From Acanthaster planci (taxonomy: Eukaryota; Echinodermata; Asteroidea; Valvatida; Acanthasteridae), in NCBI RefSeq assembly GCF_001949145.1, contig NW_019091355.1, positions 4,041,374 to 4,105,373 of the forward strand: a DNA stretch of 64,000 bases, read 5' to 3'. Position numbers and translations under genes: made by a program. Shown piece after piece: positions 38,101-48,200 of the stretch. Numbering within the stretch: position 1 is the first letter of the stretch; every line of letters starts with the position of its first letter. The notes below the pieces were generated by a model, which was not told the origin of the DNA, made no database searches, and was given only the letters and a program-made list of their open reading frames with translations.

Positions 38101-39627
38101 AGGGTTGACGACGAAGCCTTCATCGTGGACAGAACAGATCGGAATATCAAGCAAACCTGCATAGGTCAACAACAAAACCAAAGTGAGTTTCACAGCAGAG
38201 AAAATGTTCTTTCTCGGCATCAAAATCCAAAGCTTTGAGCAACCGTGATTGAGCCGTTACAAGCTACATGTAATAACATACCGATTAGTCGCACGTTATG
38301 CCCCCCAAAAAGAAAAAAAGAAAAGGGAACCATTCAAAAGACATTTCTGAGTTGTTCATTATTGTTGTTTCAATACTCACGACCTGATGTGATTTGACCG
38401 TGTGACTGAAATTCAATTGACTAGATTAACAAAGCCACACTCAGTCCTGCAAGATTGTCCATGGCAGGTCTCAATTTATGTGTATCCAACTAATATCGAT
38501 AACACACCCTAATCTAAGATTATGATTGTAAATTTTACCACATTCACGGCAGGCTAGCTTGCCATAAAGCTAGCAATGGTCCTAGTAGTCAGAGCAATTA
38601 ATCCTCTCAAAATGTCCCCTCTGCCTCTTTATTAAAGCAGGTGAGTACAGCCAAAGTAATTTTAAAATGCAGCACATTTCTTTTCTTCATAAATAAAGTA
38701 AAAACTAGGCATGTTTGTTTAATCAGCAAACAATTCTTCAAGTATCGCTTGCAAAGAGCAACATTTCTCATTCAATATAGACTTCGTCAGACGGATCGCT
38801 GTATGCAGAGTAAACCGGTCAATTGATCAAACAGGTCTGGCACACTGTCATCACTGCCAGCCAGCCGGACTCTGTCGGGTCCATGAGCAGCTGGCAGTGT
38901 TTCCTGCCATTTGTATAATGTCCCCTTTTCATATCCAGTTTCGACTTTTTCAGTGTCAAGTCTGCGGCATTTTCAAAAACCAGGGCGACAGAAGATGTTG
39001 AACAACAGGCTGTGTTCAAGGAATTGGGGAATCGGAATTCATTAGCATATTTCATGATTTTCTGAGGGATATCTTCTCAACATTTACATTTGTTAATGGA
39101 GACTTGAAATTAGTTCATTTTTCCAGAGTATTTAGTGATTTCATATCTTGATGCTTTGCTCTGAGCCATGCATAGTGTACATCTATTGACTCCACAATAA
39201 ACAATCTCCAGCATAACACACTGTTAGTAGTCCTTTACGTATTGGCAGAAAAAGCAAAGATAGCTGTTGATATTGTGATCTGAGTTTCAAGTCTTCATTT
39301 TTTGAAGTTGGGTTTGATTCCAACTTTAGCCACAGTTAATCCTTCCTATTGGCAGTCAGGCAAGAAAAGTTTGGTTTTCCTTTTTCTTTGTAGTACGACC
39401 TTACCTTTGATGTGTCTAACTCTGCCGGGATGAGGGTTGTGCCTGGCGAAGAAAGCACTCTGACTGAGATTACCGAACCGAGCACTGGCCATGGTGGCTG
39501 GCCGGTTACCAGCAAAATCCTTGCGAGTGACTGGTAGGTGGTGGCCCTTGGGGCTGTTCTCTGGCACCACGCCAAGCGTGCTGCGGACCACCAGCGGGTC
39601 ACCGTTGGACGGGGTGAAGATGGGCAT
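32141..39627 (-). CDS. TBATA: TBATA (SPATIAL)-family protein, with tandemly duplicated exon
   Basis: Coding exons on the minus strand: 39405-39627, 37890-38156, 36607-36870, 35164-35408, 34183-34264, 32731-33042, 32141-32343, giving 531 aa (human about 351). The identification rests on three blocks recognisable in vertebrate TBATA. They are RFGNLSQSAFFARHNPHP (about 50-67), VYSADTGRLIP (about 290-300) and LVMEMLCQILQTD..AVQAWL..EKDLVLDMI (about 333-372). Exons 2 and 3 (residues 75-163 and 164-251) are homologous to each other. The C-terminal third is low-complexity, Pro/Glu/Lys-rich and less conserved. No signal peptide or membrane segment is seen. In vertebrates the protein is expressed in testis, brain and thymus and is linked to spermatid and microtubule structures; its biochemical role is poorly defined. 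A 3' splice site sits 16 nt before the ATG (exon start 39643), so the 5' UTR is split. Confidence 0.9.
32395..32480 (-). mobile_element. tRNA-like SINE head or tRNA pseudogene
   Basis: On the minus strand there is an A box TAGCTCAGTTGG (32448-32459) and a B box GGTTCAAATCC (32405-32415) at tRNA spacing. The T stem and acceptor stem do not pair, so it is not a functional tRNA. It lies in the last TBATA intron, 50 bp upstream of the final exon's acceptor. Confidence 0.6.
33162..33594. mobile_element. TTAA-bounded MITE, piggyBac-like
   Basis: TTAA at 33166-33169 and 33586-33589 borders a 416-bp element. Its ends are CCCCTTCACGACGGA and the reverse complement TCCGTCGTCAAGGGG. TTAA target sites and C/G-rich ends are typical of piggyBac-type elements. 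No transposase frame is present. It is inserted in the TBATA intron just upstream of exon 6. Confidence 0.72.
33790..34160. mobile_element. TIR element abutting a TBATA splice donor
   Basis: The left end (..GCGGGCAATTCACAGTACAG.. CACCAAGAGGTTG, 33796-33836) resembles the reverse complement of about 34085-34155 (GGACAGTTCACGAATACTG.. CACCAGGAAGAAGTTG). A third relative of the same end occurs at 9916-9980 (GGGCAGTTCACCGTGCAG.. CACCAAGAGGTTG). The right end is within about 30 bp of the exon 5 donor (GT at 34181-34182). Confidence 0.5.
34673..34846 (-). repeat. dispersed repeat, member 2 of inverted pair
   Basis: This is the reverse-complement relative of 31482-31651, in TBATA intron 4. Conserved blocks include TTACCTAACACATCCCCCTA and AATGACCAACACAAA. 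Confidence 0.75.
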
Positions 39628-39879
39628 GGCTCAATTTGGGATTCTGAAAGTGCCAAAAAGTACGACGGATAAGTAAATACATCAATCAATGACAGAAAGT
39701 CAAGTTCACAAGGAGACAGGGTTCAGACTTATGTCTGTCAGTGGAATGATACCTTTCTGGAATACAGAGAAAGTGCACTGACCACCTCAATGTTCTGACC
39801 AATGCCTGAGTTGTCAAGTTTGCTGTTTCCCATGGAAAATAAACTGAGAATAAAAAAAATTGTTGCAGATGAACAAACA

Positions 39880-39965
39880 AAAATTCATTGGAGCGGGATT
39901 TAAACCTCCAATCTCAAGAACAGTGGACTGGCACCCTACCAATTAAACCACCAAGCCCCTGTTGG
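39880..39965 (-). mobile_element. tRNA-like SINE head or tRNA pseudogene
   Basis: On the minus strand an A-box-like TGGTTTAATTGG (39939-39950) and a B box GGTTTAAATCC (39896-39906) occur at tRNA spacing. The stems do not close. It lies in the long presumed 5' UTR intron of TBATA. It is similar in layout to 32395-32480. Confidence 0.55.
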
Positions 39966-40758
39966 CAGTTCTTCCAATATCTTTGGTGAGGGGTGGGGGT
40001 GCTACCCCAATACCCTACGCTTTTTGTATACTACAGNTGAGTCCCCATGCTGATGTTGTGTGCTTGATATATTTTTTAAACCCTAACTCTCATCTGGAGT
40101 CCTATCCCATGAAACCATTTGTCTTTACATACTGCTCAAGAACCTAAGACGGGTGTCACATTTCAGGTTTTTTCTCCAACAAAGCAGTTCTGAGACCAGC
40201 AATAAAACACGAGGAAAATACATGCCCCGGTTAATGTGACGATCGAAACACAACAGCAACGCAATAAAATTCACCTTGACCCGTGAACTGTTTGCTCACG
40301 TCTTGATTTTTAGACCTCGGCAATAAAGTGAGATGCACGTCACCAAACCAACGACCATAGTCAAGTGTTTGATCAGGGCTCTTTTGTTTGTGTTCTTCAC
40401 ATAACGACCCTGCTGCCCCATAACTACAGTAGAGTGTTCTGGTATAGCAATGACATCGTTGCCATTCATTCCTCTTCCCCCCCCCCCGTAATTGGCACCA
40501 TAATATTTTTTTAAAAAGGGCACCTCAAGATATTCCACAGAAGATTTCTGTTATCACAACCAAGTTAAGCTATAGACAGACACTCTACCAGCAATGTATT
40601 ATTCTGATATTGGAACTGGTTGATAATGTATAGTGAACTGTCACTTCTTTTTTCCAGAATGTTCAAACTATAAAACTAGCAGACACAATCAATGCAGACA
40701 GATAATTGCAAAATGGCACTGTAACGGCAACTGAATTGGTTAATTTCCACTTCTTAAT

Positions 40759-40940
40759 GGCAGGTTCATACTTTACACAAAAGTAAAACTGTACGCGAAC
40801 TTGTGACATCAGATCAAATATTCGCATTATGAACTCGCAAAAGTGGAACACATTTCAACCTGAGTGAAGTTTCGCTTCAAATTTTTTGTCACGTCAAATT
40901 CACTTCGCTTTTGTATTCGCCTGAAGTGTGAACCGGCCTT
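40759..40940 (-). mobile_element. GGCCGGTTCACAC-type MITE, copy 1
   Basis: The ends GGCAGGTTCATACTTTA and (reverse complement) GGCCGGTTCACACTTCA form 17-bp TIRs with about three mismatches. The interior on the minus strand matches 49393-49552 (AAGCGAA, TTGACGT, TTGAAATGTGTTC, GTCACAAGTT in the same order). Confidence 0.65.
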
Positions 40941-43900
40941 AAGTCATATGTTTGAATGTCACGCACATTTCCATGCTCATCTCTGACTCCATATGCCATA
41001 ATATAAGCACCCAGCGTTTACAACGCCTCCACAAGGGTTGTGCTTGGTACAAGCTAAGTCTTCCATGAAGGCTTCCTTCACCTCATTAATCAAATTTAGC
41101 TTCCACTCTCATGCATTGGACACCTGCACAGTGATTTATCAACAGCGTATACCTACTACATGTACTTCCCTGTGATATCAGCCTTGTTGCATTAAAGCAG
41201 GTTCACCTACAGTGAGGATAAGTATTTTCTATCTTTTATTTCAAAAATAACAACACATGTTCAAACAGCACTACTGATGATGCGACCAGGTTTCTATGTA
41301 CAAGTCTCAAATGTTCACTCAAATTTTTCACAATACATTTGCTTGTTTTTCCCTGGTTATCTGCATGTAAATAACATTCAGGTCTTCATGAGGCAGAATT
41401 GAAGCTCATTTGCAAGTGCTCAAGTGTAATTTTCATATGGCAAATTTTCAGGGTAAATCTGTAAATCATGTAATTTGAAGCAATATTATTCCTTTAAAAG
41501 TGGTTTTCCAAATTATTTTGTCTTCGTTTCCTCTGCTCTATTTGGCAATTTTCATATTTGATAAAGGGACAAATTTTGGAAAGATGTAGGGATTGAAATT
41601 TGTACAGGTTTTTGCATTCTTTTTATAATCTCACTTCAGTTTCAATGAATTCTTGATTTCAATGCATCTGTGACCTATCTTATTTTACTAAAAAAAAATC
41701 AACCAAAACAGGAGAGGTGAAATTTAACTTGAGTGAATCAACACTGTATTATTTTACATCTTATACACCCGTCACATCCCGAGCTCCAATTTTGTACAAA
41801 TATAATTCTTATTTCATTGCATAAATGAGAACAAGGAACGGTGGTAGCATCCACAATTAGGTTCTTATATATTGTTATGTTATGATTAAAGCCTCCCCCC
41901 TCAAAAAAAGAAAGTATTTCACTCTTAGGAACACCTCACCAAACCCCCTAGTGCACTGTTAAGGCAAATCCCAAAAGCTTACAATTTCAAAAACAATATT
42001 TGGCCACTGGTCACCAAGGCTCTGGCCATATTCTATTTGCAAAGGCATTAACACTGGTATACGATACAATAGAAAAGAATACAAGAAACTGCCTGCCTTG
42101 TCTCCAACAACAAACATCTAGTAGTCTACAGTCAATACCAAACTACCGGATAGTAAATATGGGAACTTTGCTGCAGGTAAACCTCCAAGATAAAGTTTAG
42201 TGTGATTGTCAGCCCACACTTTGCTTTGTAAAGCATACATCCTATACTGGCAGCACATTGGGACCCAGTTAATTCTGTTACCAAGATGGAATTTAGACTT
42301 CAGGGCTCACTCCCATTTAAAAATAGATAAATGAGAAATTCTCCCTGATTGGCCAAAGACACTGCACTCATCATTACAAATCACCTCCAATACCTCACAA
42401 GGTTGACTCGAACAAGCACAACTTTTCAGTTTCCTCTGGTAGTTAAAGACAATTGACAGTGAAAAAGCACAAAGTTTTGAGGTCACAGAACCAAATAATT
42501 TTGCCTATGCGTTGTTGGAATTACTCCCTTGTCGCACCTGTGGTATGAATCAACTTTCCAAAAGTATTGCTTCGGGAGACGTGGTATCAAATCTAAGATT
42601 ATTTTAATTTCCCTACCAATTCTTGCTGTGCGAGCTTTGTTTACAGATTTTCAACTCAAAATGTCAAATGCATTTCTGGGACTGAGAAGTCCCATTCAAC
42701 TGTGTGCTCTGGCCCCAAACACAACTTTGGACCTTCAATGTAAATTCTATGCGGGAGACATCGCTGGACAGTTTATACAAATAGGCACAGGAAGACATCT
42801 CTTGTAAAGCAGCTGTTTATGAAGTGTGACAAGTGACAACCATGTGCCTGCTTTGGTGATAAATGTGAGAACAAATGACCGAAAGAGCAAAGGTTTGCTG
42901 GTGGAAATGTGTCGAGTTTTAAAATGGATATTTGACTTCCAAAACTGGCAGGTCCAGAGCTGGTAATAAATGCGAGTCCCATCTTCCAAAGACCCAAAAA
43001 TTGCGATGAAATATTTAGAGTGTTTTTTTCCGAGTCTTGAATGAGCATTTTTTTTCTTTTCAAAGGGTAACTTCAAACCCACGAGGATTTGGGTTTGTCT
43101 AGCATTTAGTTTTCAGCACACGGGAACATGAAGATGTCCATCGAAGGACAATTTGTTCCAACTTCTCCAGGCACAAATCCACAGTTCAGGTTGTCATAAC
43201 GGTCTCACCTGGTTCAGTTTTGTGTACAGTCTTAGCTCCCTGGATGTGTAAATTTTTTCCAAGGAGGTTCAAGGCAATAATCATATATGAGCATGGTTAA
43301 CTCCAAGCTCGATAAATTTAGTGGACACTTAAAAACTCAACTTTGAAGGTAAATTTCGGGCTTTGCTTTCCTATTATAAAAACATCCTCTTTACAACTAA
43401 TCCCCCCCCAAAAAAGAACTGCATACATCTACAAGTAGACTGGAAACCTTGCCTTGCTGCTTAAAAGTCCAACACTCTTCTGAGCTACTATGCAACTGGC
43501 TGAGAGACCAATTTTGTTGTATCTTATGCTTAAGAGTCTGTCTACCCCGTTTATGATAATTGCCGCCCAACCTTCCTACGAAAAATGCATGGGCGAGGAT
43601 TCAGATACGCCAATTTTATTATAAACACCTCTAACCCTCCTTGGGAAAAATTTACACTTCCCGAACAGGCAAAAATACTGACGAAACCTTCCATATATAC
43701 ATGTAGATTTCTAAAGCTGCATGCTATTTATCCTGCAATAATATATTCATCTAAACACATACAACATCGGCCCCTGAGAGAAGAAAATTTGTAAATTTGT
43801 GACACAAACCTTAACGCTGTCACATTTACTAATGAAAGTACTAGCAATGGCACACAAATTAATACATTTGAGACAAGTTGAAACCAAAGTTGGATTCTGT

Positions 43901-44948
43901 CTAATTAGGGGAAAGATCAATCAATTCCAATCTGATCTAAAAATGACAATCAATTTCAATGCGATTCAATCAAATCTAAGGTTGGATTCAGACCAGAAGT
44001 GCATTTTTGAAAATCAGAACACACATTAACCCAAACAGTCCTCAATCCTCCAACAGGTGAAGGATTGAGGACTGTTAGGGTTAATGATTCTAAGTGATAA
44101 TTTACACTTATATGGGAAGAGGGAAAGAAGAAATTCGTTCTGTTTGATTAAAGGAAAAACAAAACAAGTTCTTGATAACTGTACAAGGCCCCTAATCGGA
44201 GATTCATGATGGAAAGAGTTCATACACAGACAGCACTTGACACCTTGTGCACAAACCCAATGAGATTGATCTAAAAATTGTAAGTGGCATGTTTTCTATA
44301 AGAGTGCATCCATACATGTATTTTCACTGCGATTTGGTGAAATTATGGCTTGTAAACCACTGAAAGGAAAATGAGTGATGTCCACATATGGAACTCTCAC
44401 CACTCAGGGCTAGTAACATTTAATAAGATAGGGGGATTCTGAATTTCTAGGAAAGAAATTGAAACCCTAACCCAGGGCATTCTAACTGTATACATATCAT
44501 CGTTATTTGTTTATCTTGGCACCTTCACGGTTGCCCCGTTCCAGTAATCCATCCCACGTCTATAAATCTAATTATCCTTTTATCGTCGATCAAATAACGA
44601 GCTCGTGTTTTTAATCGGTTTGTAACAGCATCAAAGTCCGCTATGTCAACTTGAAAATTAAGCCTTGATTGGAAATTCGTTTGTTGCTAGCCACAGCAGT
44701 TTGGATAACATTAAAACTCTCTCCTACATACCGTACCAAGTACCTGTAAGTACCGGTGCACGTCCCATCCTGAAGCAATAGAAACGCAGTCAACCTGTTA
44801 CTACCGCAATGGTGCCGTCGGTAAATCTACGCGTGATTGAGCAAGTCCCAACTTGGATTTGCCTCGCCTTCTTTCTAAATATCAAGTCAAAATCTCCCCA
44901 GAATTAACTTCAAACATTTACAGGTACAAGTGGTTTGAAATCATTTAC
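40941..44948. other. presumed TBATA 5' UTR intron, no gene seen
   Basis: AT-rich sequence without conserved exons. It carries one TTAA palindrome copy (44026-44084) and several homopolymer runs. If the non-coding exon at 44949 is real, this is part of a 5.3-kb first intron. Confidence 0.45.
44026..44084 (-). mobile_element. 59-bp TTAA-bounded palindrome, copy C
   Basis: It is exactly 59 bp, bounded by TTAA, and its centre (CCAACAGGTGAAGG) is the reverse complement of copies A and B. The arms read CAGTCC..GGACTG where A and B have CCCTCC..GGAGGG, so both sides of the stem changed together. Confidence 0.75.
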
Positions 44949-45260
44949 CTTTTGAGTCTGTAAAAATCGGGCTTCGAGGGTCTGGCAGCTTTCGAAAAAG
45001 AATTCCGAGAGAGAAAATCGCAGCACCGTCCGCGGTCGTCGTCTAGTTTTGTGTTGAGGGTGATGTCAGTTCTGGTAACGAGCGCCGAATGCGCACAAGC
45101 TCGTGGTTGTGCGGTGATTGTGACCCGTTGCTAAGGGACGCTGCTCCCCCATGGCTCGCCCCAAACAGGGTCGCAACGAATCGATTCGTCCCTCCAAAGG
45201 CAACAAAACGCCAACTGACGGGACAAAAGAGGGTGAAAGATCGTCCCATTGTGGGCACGG
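44949..45260 (-). promoter_or_regulatory. candidate TBATA promoter and non-coding first exon
   Basis: A donor-like AAAAG|GTAAAT on the minus strand at 44949 ends a GC- and CpG-enriched block extending to about 45260 (CGTCCGCGGTCGTCGTC, CGAGCGCCGAATGCGC). It stands out from AT-rich flanks and lies upstream of TBATA, whose first coding exon is preceded by a splice acceptor. It contains GTCCCTTAGCAAC (minus strand, 45127-45139), partly matching the RFX X-box used by ciliary genes. It might also serve a plus-strand transcript. Confidence 0.4.
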
Positions 45261-48200
45261 GTGAAGGGTTTACGATTTCTCTCTTCGGATTAGCTGGTGT
45301 TCCTAGTTTAACATGTTTGCTGTCATGTATTTATTTGTCAGGATTGAATAATGACAATAATCATTATTTCGGATTTAGAACGTAGAAAAGGGAAGAGGCC
45401 ATACGAATTTAAGTTAACCCCGGGAACTGTATCGTGAAAGTTGAAGTGAAACGATGTTTACTCTGTCATTTTTTTTGGATCAGCTTCTTGACAATCAGTT
45501 TAGCCATTAAATGTGTCAATAAGCGTTCCTAATGGTCTTTCCGTGTCCACGTGTCTTTGGAATACTCTTACAAGAAGTATTCATGAAGTGAAGCCCAATC
45601 CTTGAAAACTAGAATTCGCGAAAAAGACATTAAATCTGCCCAAACTACTACAAATATCGCCATTTTTTCATTCATTAAAAGTTATTGGCTGTATAATAGG
45701 TGCACATCATTCAAATTACCGGCTTCGATTATTTAGGTTTGGGGAAATAAGACAAAGTCTTCGTAATTATGCCAGAAATAATGAAGGTCGGGGGATACTG
45801 AACTTACGCCAATGCCTCTGCTGGCGTAATGTCAAAATTAAGAGGCGCCGCGTTATTTTTCCCATAAATACAGTCAAGTCACAAACAGATATATAAATGT
45901 ACTAAGAGAGACCAAAAAATTGTCTTTCACTCAAGAATGCTATTTGATTTATTGGGTATGCTATAGAATAACTGTACTGTATTTACGTAGTCAAAAAATA
46001 ACATAGGTTTTATAAAAACACAGCTGGCATTCTTGAATCCAATTTTAAGTGTTTGATACACACGATAAAAGATGTTTAGATAAAAAGCTACAATTAATTA
46101 CACATAAATAGTCGCTAATGGTTATAGCGCCATGTGAGGTCGTAATTAACATTCAGTATACATGTATTACGAAGTTGTTTAATGACTTCCTCTTCCGACA
46201 CATTGTTTGCCATGAATCGACAGCATTAAGGTTCACTATCACGATTTAACGTTCATGATTTGATCTTAGGAATTCGAAATTAATTCACGATAACTTAATG
46301 TTTTCTTGATCCTTGCACAGACCACAATCGACAACTCACATTCGAGAGGGGCGCCTCGAGCCACGGCTACATGTGTCTGCATACTGTAACGTCCGTGGTC
46401 GGACGCAACGTAATACAATTGTCATTATGATTGCAAAACGGGGTAGCATGAGGGCGCTATACCAGCTGTTCAGTGGGGAAGCTGCATATAATAATCTTTC
46501 CACGACAGCCTTGCCAATTTTATTGAATAGTTATAAATTATTACGAACTTTAAAGATCGAAATAGTATTCGATCACGCCTCTGTGACTGGTCACCATGAT
46601 AAAAAAAAGTTGATTTACAACCTGATGAACCTGGTTTTGGTATAGATACTAGTACTGGAAATGAAAGATTTGGAGTTCTCCAACTCCGGTTTTCAGTGTC
46701 TTCTTCATAGCAAGTTGAGCCTTGTGAAAGGTACATGAATAACTTAATGGCCCACCCTTTCATGTATGGCTAAATCAAGATATGAAAACAGGTCGTGCAG
46801 ACTCCTGTATCATTCTACCACAACTCCAAGATAGATTGAAAGTCTTTTGGGGGGGGGTGGCTGTCAATATTTCCAAATCTTTAAAAATGACAGCAGTTAA
46901 AACTTGCCTGCTCGGTTATCAATTCAAAAAACCCTCCTGAAACACATCTGCAAATAACTTAAAAACAATGTTACAACAAATTTGGCACATCTAAAAACCT
47001 TTAGTACCTGGTAAATATCAATACGAACAATATTGAAAAATCATGTTGTTTGTTAAAAGGGTTGCCATGGCATTACAAGAGGTTTACGTTTTCTTGAAGA
47101 CTGATTAGAAAATGGAGGGTTTTTTTGGACACTCATCTTTCTTTCCACAACATTTCCGTTTCCTGAGCATATTCCTCCTCTAATGCTTTGGAGACTTGGC
47201 ATTTACACGACAACAAAGAAGTGACAGCCCTGCCGAAACTATTCAGGGCAACAATAACGTGACAATTTCCCACCAGTTCTTTCATGCCCAGGCCTAGGTT
47301 ATCAATTAGGCCGTGGTAACTTTTAAAGAGAAAGTCAAAAACGATGTTTTGGCAAGTTTGGTCACAAAATGTCTTTCCTGTTTGCAGTGCAGAGTTCTCC
47401 ATCTCACCGAAGCTATCCCTGCCCTCATTCACAATTAAAAATATATTCAAGCTAAATTGTTGAAAAATTGCTGATAGCATGCATGACATAAAACCTCTCC
47501 ATCAAAAACTGCGGCAAATGTAACCCACAGCAGTCAAATCTGCCACAATATCACCGAAAAAAAAGATCAATGCTAAACAAGAATTATAAAGTTAGAGGCA
47601 CTGTCTGGATATTAAACAAAGAAAGAAAAAACATTGGCACAAATCTAAAGTACATAGTGATATAAACAAAATGAAAATAACAGTGAACAAAGCAAAAAAC
47701 CTACGCACAACTTTACAATGTTACCTCAAACTATATACAATTGTAATTACACAACTGACCGCCAAGCCTTTCCAAGTAATTCATTTCAACCAGCTAATAC
47801 CTCCCCCTGCTTACTTTTTTCCCTCAAATAACAATAAAATTGCCATCAATCCACATTTTGAAAAATGAAGCTGAATTCCTTGCATGATTTGACAAGTCAT
47901 AAATCCAAAAGTTTATTGTCAGGACAGGTGGGGGGTAGACTGGTTTTTGCACGAAACCCCAAATGATTAGATTAGCAGTCCTAAACACTGGTTGACAGGA
48001 CCTGTGCGCATTTGAGGATGAGATTTCCAGATTACCGCCTATCATCTGAGCACTGCTCAATGTTTTAACACAGTATTAAGGTTTGGGTACAACAAACAAA
48101 AGTCTTTTGATTTTAACAAGAAAAAATCTACACAATTCAAAATCTAAGTCTTTTTACAAGTTAATTCACTAAAAAGTAATTTCCACCCATTCTAATGCTG

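Noticed and set aside
44030-44085. Transcription terminator hairpin
   Set aside because: Although strongly palindromic, it recurs inside introns in both orientations and eukaryotic genes do not end this way.
46313-46645. 110-codon plus-strand open frame near the CpG-rich block
   Set aside because: The composition is not protein-like and no family or exon structure was recognised.
47133-47489. 118-codon minus-strand open frame
   Set aside because: No recognisable domain and no convincing splice context. It lies in AT-rich sequence that probably belongs to the PKG 3' UTR. Conservation in a related genome would be needed to revive it.
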